Position numbers and translations under genes: made by a program. Below the pieces are notes generated by a model, which searched no databases, was not told the DNA's origin, and saw only the letters and a list, made by a program, of their open reading frames with translations. This document shows, in pieces, positions 17,461 through 25,385 of a stretch of 64,000 nucleotides of DNA (the first letter of the stretch is position 1; every line of letters starts with the position of its first letter). The DNA comes from an uncultured Lachnospiraceae bacterium (GTDB taxonomy: Bacteria; Bacillota; Clostridia; Lachnospirales; Lachnospiraceae). The stretch is from assembly GCA_910578555.1 (NCBI GenBank), contig CAJTPS010000003.1, positions 124,001 to 188,000 of the forward strand. The letters are read 5' to 3'.

Positions 17461-17472
17461 GGAAACGGTTCT
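17461..17472. promoter_or_regulatory. Second, imperfect LacI-type operator
   Basis: GGAAACGGTTCT shares the GGAA-n-CG-n-TTC core of the first operator. The centres are 130 bp apart, suitable for DNA looping. It lies about 40 bp before the GH32 start. It could alternatively be a CcpA cre site. Confidence 0.5.
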
Positions 17473-17513
17473 ATAAAATGGGAGTAGGAAGTAAGAATCG
17501 GAACGGAGGAAGG

Positions 17514-19190
17514 ATGAATACAGAACAATATACATGTCTGGAAATATTTGCAAGGCAGACGGCAGAGGACGGTAAGGTGGCGGTTTTTCCTAAAAAACCG
17601 ACGGATGCGGAAGAGTTGCCGGTTATGGAGCAGGCTGCGGGAAAGACGTATCATGCATGGTTGAAATTTCAGGTGCAGCCGCATACGGAGTATGAAATCT
17701 GCTGTGATTCCTGTGATGTGTCACTTTGCTATTTAAGCGGAAATGAAGATATTATGGAGACCGGGGTGCGTTATCTTGAGAGAAATCCGGCAGACGGGCA
17801 TTTCCATGCACCCGGGCAGGCTGTATGGTACGGGCGCAGGATGCGAGAGGCATACCACTTTGCTCCATGGAAGAACTGGATGAACGATCCGAACGGTCTT
17901 TGCTGGTTTCGGGGATACTATCATATGTTCTATCAGTTTAATCCGCACGAACAGAAATGGTCGAACATGTACTGGGGACATGCGGTAAGCCAGGATTTGA
18001 TTCACTGGAGACATCTTCCCGTTGTGCTTGCCCCGCAGGATGATATTCTGGAAAGACCGGATGAGATCAAGGGCGGTGCATTTTCGGGATGTGCCGTTGC
18101 GCTGGAAGATGAGGTTGTATTTTATCTGACAAGGCATAAAGGGCCGCTTCAGGATTGTGAAGACACGGTGGAGCAGCAGTGGATGATGAGAAGCCGGGAT
18201 ATGATTCATTTTTCGGAGGAAAAATGTGTGATCGAATATCCGCCCGCGGGCACATCGTTTGATTTCAGAGATCCCAAGGTGATACGGAGCGGAGCAAAAT
18301 GGTATATGGTTCTTGGAAGCGCTGTGGAAGGAAAGGGCGCAATACTTCTGTATGAATCAGACGATATGGAACATTGGGAGTATGCGGCTCCTCTGCTTCT
18401 GGAAAACAGAGAGAAAATCCGCTGTTTCGAGTGTCCGGACTTTATGGAACTGGACGGGAGCTATGTGGCGACGGGAGCATGGATGGAACATCGCGATGAG
18501 TATGGCAGATATCAGATGTGCAGATATTATATAGGGAATCTGTGCAACGGGAACTTTGAGAGAGTAAGCGACGGGTGGTTTGATTTCGGGAGTAACTGCT
18601 ATGCGATGCAGAGCTTTGAGCACCGGGGAAGACGGATCAGCATAGGATGGATTTCTGATTTCTACGATGAGCATACAGCGTATGAAAACGGCGCCTGCGG
18701 CAGCATGACCATACCGAGGGAACTTCATGTCAGAAACAGGAAACTGTATATGACGCCGGTACAGGAAATAGAAGTGCTGAAGGGAAATGTTCTCTATGAA
18801 GGCAGGAAAGAGAATGTCACACTCGACAGGATAGACGGCAATGCATACAGGGCGGAAGTAATCTTTAACGGAAACACGCCATTTACAATTCTGCTCGGTC
18901 GGGACGGGGAAAAGAGTATTTCCCTGGTCAATGATCAAGATGGATTACGGATTTTGACCAAAAGAGTCAACAGTGAAGGCGTTTGTTTCAAGGCAGATGT
19001 GGATGAAGTAAGGGAACTGGAAATATATGTGGACGGGCGGACGGTGGAAATATATGTCAATAAAGGAGAAGCGGCGGGTACGAAAGTATTCTACAGCAGC
19101 CGGGAAGACGGGTGTTTTGCACTTTGCGCCGGGTCACAGGAGAAGATTGAAAGGATAGAGGTGGCTCTCATGCAATCAATATGGAGGTAG
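17514..19190 (+). CDS. GH32 beta-fructofuranosidase with N-terminal extension
   Basis: 558 residues from ATG 17514, directly after GGAGGAAGG; an ATG at 17478 lacks a ribosome site. About 110 residues precede the catalytic motif NWMNDPNG (Asp125); these form a beta-rich domain of unclear identity. FDFRDPKV and CFECPDFM supply the other GH32 signature residues. There is no signal peptide, so it hydrolyses sucrose or short fructans after import by the ABC system encoded next. It differs clearly from the 494-residue GH32 at 6807. It is first in the operon under the LacI operators. Confidence 0.92.
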   Translation: MNTEQYTCLEIFARQTAEDGKVAVFPKKPTDAEELPVMEQAAGKTYHAWLKFQVQPHTEYEICCDSCDVSLCYLSGNEDIMETGVRYLERNPADGHFHAPGQAVWYGRRMREAYHFAPWKNWMNDPNGLCWFRGYYHMFYQFNPHEQKWSNMYWGHAVSQDLIHWRHLPVVLAPQDDILERPDEIKGGAFSGCAVALEDEVVFYLTRHKGPLQDCEDTVEQQWMMRSRDMIHFSEEKCVIEYPPAGTSFDFRDPKVIRSGAKWYMVLGSAVEGKGAILLYESDDMEHWEYAAPLLLENREKIRCFECPDFMELDGSYVATGAWMEHRDEYGRYQMCRYYIGNLCNGNFERVSDGWFDFGSNCYAMQSFEHRGRRISIGWISDFYDEHTAYENGACGSMTIPRELHVRNRKLYMTPVQEIEVLKGNVLYEGRKENVTLDRIDGNAYRAEVIFNGNTPFTILLGRDGEKSISLVNDQDGLRILTKRVNSEGVCFKADVDEVRELEIYVDGRTVEIYVNKGEAAGTKVFYSSREDGCFALCAGSQEKIERIEVALMQSIWR

Positions 19191-19251
19191 GGGAATACAT
19201 CATCCGAACGGAATGAAGCGGTGGAGCATGGAGAAGAAAGGAGCGGTCAGA

Positions 19252-20538
19252 GTGAAAAAAAGAGTAATTGCGGCGGCAGCTGCGGCTATGGTGCTTTCCG
19301 GTTTGTGTGCCGGATGCGGTCAGACGAAGGAGCGGGTCAACGAGGATGGCGAATCGGTCATCACGGTGTGGAGTCCCACGGACGAACCGGCCATTGAAGA
19401 ATGGTGGGTAGAGAAAATCGAACAATTTAATAAGGAGCATAAGGGAAAGATTCATTTGCAGAGAGAAGCGATCGTACGTGCAGATTCCTATGCATACGAG
19501 GATAAGATCAATGCGGCAATTACATCCAATGATCTGCCGGATATTCTCTTTGTAGACGGTCCTACGGTGTCTGTGTATGCGGCAAACGAGATTACGCTTC
19601 CGTTAGATGACTTCTTTACGCAGGAAGACTGGGATGATTTCCTTGATTCCTCCAAACAGCAGAATACATATGACGGTAAAATCTATGCGGTAGGGGCAAC
19701 GGAAAGCTCGGTGGCGTTATTCTACAATGCGGATATGCTGGAAGAAGCCGGTATACGGATCCCGGAATCGAAGGAGGAGGCATGGACATGGGCGGAGTTC
19801 TATGATGCGGCGCGGAAACTGACAAAGGACGGCGTAGTCGGCACGAACATCATTATGGATAAAGGAGAGGGGCTGCCTTATGTTTTAGAGCAGTTCTGGA
19901 TATCCAACGGCACGGATCTTGTGAGTGAGGACGGAAGTAAAGCTGACGGCTATATCAACAGTCCGGAAGGAATAGCGGCGGCGGAGTTCTTAAACAGTCT
20001 GATTCAGGGAGGGTATGCGAATATCGACCCGATTCAGAAGGAATTTCATAATGAAAGGGCAGCCACAATGCTTGGCGGTTCATGGGAAATAGCCACGTTA
20101 GAAAATGATTATCCGAATCTGAACTGGGGCGTAACATATTTTCCGGTGGCGGATGGCGGAATCCTGTCATCGCCCACCGGTGACTGGGCTGCATCCGTGA
20201 CAAAGAATACGCAGGATATGGAGGCAGCCAGAGAGGTGATGAAGTTCCTCTTTTCAAAAGAAAATGTGACGACATACGCGCAGGCCATCTCCAAACCGCC
20301 GACGAGAAAATCCAGTTACAATGTATTGACGGAGTATAATGAATATCCCCGGTCCCTGATTAAAGAACAGCTTATGGAAACAGGTCATCCGAGACCGAGA
20401 ACACCGTCCTACAGCGTGCTGTCGGCGGAGTTTTCAGAGGCGATGCTGAATATCTTCACAGGCGTGGATGCCAAAGAGGCGTTAGACGCAGCGGCGGCAG
20501 CTACGGACAAAGACTACGATAAATATTATGCGCAGTAG
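19252..20538 (+). CDS. Extracellular solute-binding lipoprotein of a sugar ABC transporter
   Basis: 428 residues from GTG 19252, which has GAAAGGAG eight bases upstream; ATG codons at 19213 and 19228 are in frame but weaker. The signal peptide (KKRVIAAAAAAMVL) ends in a lipobox LCAGC, so the mature protein is lipid-anchored outside the membrane. The rest is a family-1 solute-binding fold (VITVWSPTDEP, DILFVDGP, GGSWEIATLE). It delivers fructosides to the two permeases that follow. No ATPase gene is in the operon, so a shared MsmK-type ATPase encoded elsewhere is implied. Confidence 0.92.
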   Translation: MKKRVIAAAAAAMVLSGLCAGCGQTKERVNEDGESVITVWSPTDEPAIEEWWVEKIEQFNKEHKGKIHLQREAIVRADSYAYEDKINAAITSNDLPDILFVDGPTVSVYAANEITLPLDDFFTQEDWDDFLDSSKQQNTYDGKIYAVGATESSVALFYNADMLEEAGIRIPESKEEAWTWAEFYDAARKLTKDGVVGTNIIMDKGEGLPYVLEQFWISNGTDLVSEDGSKADGYINSPEGIAAAEFLNSLIQGGYANIDPIQKEFHNERAATMLGGSWEIATLENDYPNLNWGVTYFPVADGGILSSPTGDWAASVTKNTQDMEAAREVMKFLFSKENVTTYAQAISKPPTRKSSYNVLTEYNEYPRSLIKEQLMETGHPRPRTPSYSVLSAEFSEAMLNIFTGVDAKEALDAAAAATDKDYDKYYAQ

Positions 20539-20574
20539 CAAATGCAGCGTAAATGTGAATAAGGAGGGGCTATT

Positions 20575-21459
20575 ATGCAAGTATCAGTTAATAAAAAGAG
20601 TGAAAGAAAAGCAGCATATCTTTTTATCATTCCGGCAGTTGTACTGCTGGCAGCATTCCTGATTTATCCGGCGCTGCAGACTGTCAGATATGCTTTTACG
20701 GATTATAACATTATGCGTCCGGACAGGATTAAATTCTGCGGCGTGGATAATTTCATTGAGCTTTTTGGAGATAAAGATTTCTGGATTGCGGTGAAGAATA
20801 CACTGCACTTTACGATTCTGGTGGTGCCGTTCCAGACGGTGCTGGCGCTGGCACTGGCGCTTCTGATCTCATCCAGGAGAAAAGGCGTATCCATTTTCCG
20901 GGCCGCTTATTTCAGCCCGCAGGTTACTTCCATGGTAGTTGTGGCAATTCTCTGGACGGTTCTGTATAATTCCAATCCGGACAGCGGTCTTTTAAATGCG
21001 CTCCTGGTCAAACTGGGAATGGAGCCCTGCGGATTCCTGAACGATCCGAAAACCGCAATGAATTCAATTATTTTCATGTCGGCATGGCAGGGCGCCGGGT
21101 ATCAGATGATGATCTTCCTCGCGGGACTGCAGGGGATTCCGAAAGACCAGTATGAGGCGGCATCGATTGACGGAGCGGGGAAACTGAAGAGTTTCTTCTA
21201 TGTGACGCTGCCGGGACTTAAGAACGTGATTTCTTATGTCATTATGATTACTGTGATTCAGGCGATGAAATTGTTTACGCAGCCTTACGTTATGACGAAG
21301 GGCGGTCCGCAGAACTCTACCAGAACGCTTGTATATTATGTGTATGAACAGGGATTCCAGAAGCGGAATTTCGGCTATGCCTGTGCAGTGGCGGCGGTGT
21401 TCTTCGTGATCGTGATATCTCTGTCGATCGGAATGAAGAAAATTATCAAGGCGGATTGA
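20575..21459 (+). CDS. Sugar ABC transporter permease, MalF/UgpA type
   Basis: 294 residues, ATG preceded by AAGGAGGGG. Six membrane helices, with the EAA loop in the form EAASIDGAGKLKSFFYVTLP that contacts the ATPase. It starts 36 bp after the binding-protein gene. Confidence 0.95.
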   Translation: MQVSVNKKSERKAAYLFIIPAVVLLAAFLIYPALQTVRYAFTDYNIMRPDRIKFCGVDNFIELFGDKDFWIAVKNTLHFTILVVPFQTVLALALALLISSRRKGVSIFRAAYFSPQVTSMVVVAILWTVLYNSNPDSGLLNALLVKLGMEPCGFLNDPKTAMNSIIFMSAWQGAGYQMMIFLAGLQGIPKDQYEAASIDGAGKLKSFFYVTLPGLKNVISYVIMITVIQAMKLFTQPYVMTKGGPQNSTRTLVYYVYEQGFQKRNFGYACAVAAVFFVIVISLSIGMKKIIKAD

Positions 21460-21559
21460 CAGGACAGGAGTTTACGGATTTGCCGGACGCAGGAAGTGTG
21501 CGTGAAGAAAGTCCGGTAAATGAGTTGTCGGCTTACGCTGAATGGAAAGGAGAGTCCTT

Positions 21560-22402
21560 ATGACACAGAAACAAAGAAAACGACTGGGCAGTCTTGCCTT
21601 TTATATCGGAAATACGATAATTGCACTGATATTTGTATCGCCTTTGATCTGGATGATTTCGTCATCCCTGAAGCCGGAATCCGGTATTTTTAAAGGGCTG
21701 AATTCTATCTCTACATTTATACCGAAGGAGGCTTCCCTGAATAATTATCTGGAAGTGTTCAGTCGGATCAACATGTGGAAATTTATCGGCAACAGCCTTT
21801 TTTATGTAATGGTAATTATTGCCTTTGACCTGCTGATTAATTCTCTGTGCGGTTATGCACTGGCGAAATTTGAATTTAAAGGAAAGAATGCTCTTTTGAC
21901 GCTGGTTATCAGCCTGATGGTATTTCCGGCTGAGGCAATCATGCTTCCGATGTACAGAGAGATGGCGGATTTAGGCTGGATCAATACATGGCTGGCGCTT
22001 ATCGTACCTTTTATTGCAAAATGTTTCAGTATCTATATGTTCAGGCAGTTTTTTCTTGATATTCCCAACGATTTGCTGGAAGCTGCCAAGATTGACGGAT
22101 GCGGACCGATTAAAACATTTTTCAAGATTGTAATGCCGATTTCCGGGACGGTGTATGCAACGATTTTGATTCTGGATTTCGTAGCGCACTGGAATGATTT
22201 CATGTGGCCGTTACTGGTGGTTACGGGTGAGGAAAAGAGAACGATCCAGCTGGCGATTCAGACATTCTTCGGGTCCAAGCCGATTAATTACGGACCGATC
22301 ATGGCGTCGCTTACCATTTCGGCGATTCCGATGCTGGTGATGTTCATTTTCTTACAGAAATATTATGTGGAAGGAATCGCTTCCACGGGAATCAAAGGTT
22401 AA
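21560..22402 (+). CDS. Sugar ABC transporter permease, MalG/UgpE type
   Basis: 280 residues from ATG 21560 with AAAGGAG upstream. Six membrane helices; EAA loop EAAKIDGCGPIKTFFKIVMP. It pairs with the preceding permease. The 100-bp gap between the two permease genes contains only short imperfect inverted repeats. Confidence 0.95.
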   Translation: MTQKQRKRLGSLAFYIGNTIIALIFVSPLIWMISSSLKPESGIFKGLNSISTFIPKEASLNNYLEVFSRINMWKFIGNSLFYVMVIIAFDLLINSLCGYALAKFEFKGKNALLTLVISLMVFPAEAIMLPMYREMADLGWINTWLALIVPFIAKCFSIYMFRQFFLDIPNDLLEAAKIDGCGPIKTFFKIVMPISGTVYATILILDFVAHWNDFMWPLLVVTGEEKRTIQLAIQTFFGSKPINYGPIMASLTISAIPMLVMFIFLQKYYVEGIASTGIKG

Positions 22403-22475
22403 CGTGATTCGAGGCTGGTGGTTTTGGACTGCGCCATTTACTTGCGGCATGGCGCCATGTACGGGAGGCAGAGAC

Positions 22476-23105
22476 ATGAAAGGTGCATTCAGTATGGATT
22501 CCAGATTATATAAAGTGGTGGACAAGGCAGTCAGTATGATAAAACTGAATCTGCTCTTCGCAGTGTTTTCACTTCCCGTTATTACAATCGGGGCGGCAGG
22601 ATGTGCACTCTATGATACGGCGATGAAAATTGCAGCGAATGAAGAGGGATATATTCTGCACAATTTCCTGAAGGTATTTCGGAGTAAATGGCGTCAGTCT
22701 CTGAAGGTGTGGGCGTTTCTACTGATTGCCTTTGCCGGGCTGTGTGCCAATTTTCTGTTCTGGACAAACCAGCAGGGAACCGTGCCGGAAATGATGCTCG
22801 GCGCAGTGCTCATGCTGATGGTGTTCTGGTTCTTCCTGACGGTTTATTCGTTTGCCCTGATGGCAGGAATGGAGACATCTGCAAAAACGACACTGCGAAA
22901 TGCGGCGTTTCTGGCAGTGAAGCATCTGCCGAAATCGTTTTATATGCTGTTGTGGACGCTCATACTGGCAGCGGCAGGATGGCTCTGGACGCCGGTAATG
23001 CTGGCGGAACTTCTGGCGGGGATGGCGGTGTCGGCGGTCATTCACGGAAGAGTGCTGGTGAAGGTGCTGGAAGAGGAAGGCATTGCTTCACTGCGGAAGG
23101 TATGA
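22476..23105 (+). CDS. DUF624 (YesL-like) membrane protein
   Basis: 209 residues from ATG 22476 with GGGAGG upstream. Five hydrophobic segments and the early motif LLFAVFSLPVITIGAAGCAL are typical of DUF624/YesL proteins. These are regularly encoded beside carbohydrate ABC transporters in Firmicutes, yet their function is unknown. Its position between permeases and fructokinase ties it to this sugar locus. Confidence 0.8.
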   Translation: MKGAFSMDSRLYKVVDKAVSMIKLNLLFAVFSLPVITIGAAGCALYDTAMKIAANEEGYILHNFLKVFRSKWRQSLKVWAFLLIAFAGLCANFLFWTNQQGTVPEMMLGAVLMLMVFWFFLTVYSFALMAGMETSAKTTLRNAAFLAVKHLPKSFYMLLWTLILAAAGWLWTPVMLAELLAGMAVSAVIHGRVLVKVLEEEGIASLRKV

Positions 23106-23181
23106 CCGCACATGCCCGTACGGTGATAAATCCGGGCAATGAAAACCGGGGATAATATAAGTGCGTGAAGGAGCTGGGAAG

Positions 23182-24144
23182 ATGAAGAAATATGACGTGG
23201 TGGCATTGGGTGAACTGTTGATTGATTTTACAGTAAACGGCACAAGCCCGCAGGGCAATCCGGTTTATGAAGCAAATCCGGGCGGCGCACCCTGCAATGT
23301 GCTGTCAATGCTGACGAAGCTGGGCAGGAAAACGGCTTTTATCGGTAAGGTCGGGCAGGATATTTTCGGAATCCGCTTAAGAACCGTTCTAGAAGAGGCG
23401 GGGATTGACACTTCCTGCCTGGTGGCGGACGATACGGCGAGGACGACCCTTGCTTTTGTCGAGACTTTTCCGGACGGTGACAGAGATTTTTCCTTTTATC
23501 GTAATCCCGGTGCGGATATGATGCTGACGGAGGAAGAGGTGGACGTTGCAATGTTAAAAGACACCGAAATCTTTCACTTCGGAACGCTGTCCATGACCCA
23601 TGAAGGTGTGCGGAATGCCACAAAGAAAGCGGTTGCGGCGGCGAAAGAAGCCGGGGCGGTGATCTCTTTTGATCCGAACTTAAGGGAGCCTCTGTGGAAC
23701 TCACTAAAGGAGGCCGGGGAACAGACTGCGTACGGGTTGTCGCAGTGTGATTTCTTAAAGATTTCCGATAATGAGATTCGGTGGTTTACCGGCGTGGAAG
23801 ATTTCGATGCCGGAATCAGTAAGCTGAGAAGCCGGTATGATATTCCGCTGATCGTATTGTCTATGGGGAAAGAAGGGAGCCGTGCCTATTATAAAGACAT
23901 TCGCGTGGAGGCAGCGCCTTTTTTACAGGAAAGGACGATCGAGACGACCGGAGCGGGCGACACGTTCGGCGGGTGCTGCCTGCATTATGTGCGGCAATAT
24001 GGTTTACATAATATGAATAGAGAAAGATTAACAGATATGCTTGTCTTTGCTAATGCGGCGGCGTCCGTCATTACGACGAGAAAGGGCGCGCTGCGGGTGA
24101 TGCCGGGAGAGGATGAGATACGGGAGTTGATTGGAAAGTTTTGA
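23182..24144 (+). CDS. scrK: Fructokinase, PfkB family
   Basis: 320 residues from ATG 23182 with AAGGAG eight bases upstream. PfkB signatures are present: GGAPCNVLSMLTKLG with FIGKVGQD near the N-terminus and TGAGDTFGGC with the catalytic Asp near the C-terminus. It phosphorylates fructose released by the GH32 enzyme to fructose-6-phosphate, completing the pathway of the operon. Confidence 0.92.
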   Translation: MKKYDVVALGELLIDFTVNGTSPQGNPVYEANPGGAPCNVLSMLTKLGRKTAFIGKVGQDIFGIRLRTVLEEAGIDTSCLVADDTARTTLAFVETFPDGDRDFSFYRNPGADMMLTEEEVDVAMLKDTEIFHFGTLSMTHEGVRNATKKAVAAAKEAGAVISFDPNLREPLWNSLKEAGEQTAYGLSQCDFLKISDNEIRWFTGVEDFDAGISKLRSRYDIPLIVLSMGKEGSRAYYKDIRVEAAPFLQERTIETTGAGDTFGGCCLHYVRQYGLHNMNRERLTDMLVFANAAASVITTRKGALRVMPGEDEIRELIGKF

Positions 24145-24149
24145 AAATT

Positions 24150-24234
24150 CCGGCAGCAGGATTTGAAACGTGCGTTAAGGGATAAGAAATATCGGAATAA
24201 GCTGTTTGGGGAGTTCGGGCTATAGCACAGATGG
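24150..24234 (+). pseudogene. Remnant of an Rpn-family nuclease gene 3' end
   Basis: These 85 bp match 15196-15280, the 3' end and first post-stop bases of the Rpn gene, with 5 mismatches and no gaps (80/85). It begins 6 bp after the fructokinase stop. Nothing else of the gene is left, so an intact paralogue was once here or a short copy was transferred. Confidence 0.9.
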
Positions 24235-24251
24235 AGAAGCAGGTTTACCGG

Positions 24252-25385
24252 TTATTCTATTCTGTCGCCGTAGGGTAAAGAGTGAATATACTGTTCCATG
24301 AATTTCCAGTCCGGCACGTAACCTTCCTCGGAATAGGTACGGGTATCATCGATGTATGGAGTGCCGTCGGCGTTATACAGAACAGGAAGACGTATGATCA
24401 GGGCAGGCAGCGTTTTGTTGGCCTGGCGTCCGTAGCTGTATTTATATTTGTTTTGCACGATGACAGTTATGATGAATATTTTTGATGCAGGTGAAATATT
24501 TTCTTTTGCGTCAAGCGTATACAGATCGCGCCCGCTGTAAAAAGGTTCATCCTGATAAAAAGTTGAAAGCACGCTCCCGCCGCCTGCTACGCTGATCAAT
24601 CCGCTTTTTTGCGGCGCAACGTGCTCTATAACTTTAACTCTCGATGTTATTCCGTTATTTTCTGCAGTTCTTGCCACAAAATTTACGGAGTCGGGGTCGT
24701 CCTTATCTGTTTCTATACATGCATTTAGTTCGAGATTAACGCCGTACCTGACTTCAAAAATGTCTTCGATCTTAAATTTTTTCCACTGCTGTACATTCAG
24801 GGCGGGAGCACGTCCGGTCTGGTTCTTCGTTGTGATCGGTTTATAATGAAGTGAGCAAATATAACGATCCATAAATTCCCAGTCAGGGGCATAACCGTCT
24901 TTGGAATATTTGTATGTTTCGTCAACAAATGCTGTCCCGTCCGGATTATGACGGATGGGAAGCTTCATGGTATCATTCATATAGTTTTCTTCTGTCACTT
25001 TACGGCCGTATGCGTATTTAAATCTGTTGGCGGACAATACGGTTTTCAAAAACAGGTATTGCCTGTCACTGGGGTTATTATGATTCAGTAATAAAATTTT
25101 TGCCGAATCACCGACAACGCATCCTGACGGCTGGTATGAGACATATCCGGCAGACCCGCTCCTTGCCACGGTTAAACATGGTTTCTCTGACAGCGTATAG
25201 TTCATGGATTTGCAATAAACAATATCTATTTTTCCCAGAACGCCGTTATTTTCTTCACCGCTCTGAACCACGGTAAATGTTCCGGGATTATCTGTAATTT
25301 CTTCCTTCGTAATGCCTTTTCCGTTATGAATCGAAAAGACGGAAGAGAGCTTGAAATCTTTCCAGTCGTTTATGTTAAGGTTCAT
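24252..25385 (-). CDS. BcgI-like type IIB restriction-modification specificity subunit
   Basis: 377 residues. Two target-recognition halves are visible: the first opens with NDWKDFKLSSVFSI, the second (about residue 198) with QQWKKFKIEDIFEV, and each ends with a similar PDWEFMDRYI / PDWKFMEQYI segment. This internal duplication is typical of S subunits that read a bipartite target. It starts inside the last codons of the upstream enzyme gene (11-bp overlap). The recognition sequence cannot be read from the protein. Confidence 0.82.
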   Translation of the reverse strand: MNLNINDWKDFKLSSVFSIHNGKGITKEEITDNPGTFTVVQSGEENNGVLGKIDIVYCKSMNYTLSEKPCLTVARSGSAGYVSYQPSGCVVGDSAKILLLNHNNPSDRQYLFLKTVLSANRFKYAYGRKVTEENYMNDTMKLPIRHNPDGTAFVDETYKYSKDGYAPDWEFMDRYICSLHYKPITTKNQTGRAPALNVQQWKKFKIEDIFEVRYGVNLELNACIETDKDDPDSVNFVARTAENNGITSRVKVIEHVAPQKSGLISVAGGGSVLSTFYQDEPFYSGRDLYTLDAKENISPASKIFIITVIVQNKYKYSYGRQANKTLPALIIRLPVLYNADGTPYIDDTRTYSEEGYVPDWKFMEQYIHSLPYGDRIE

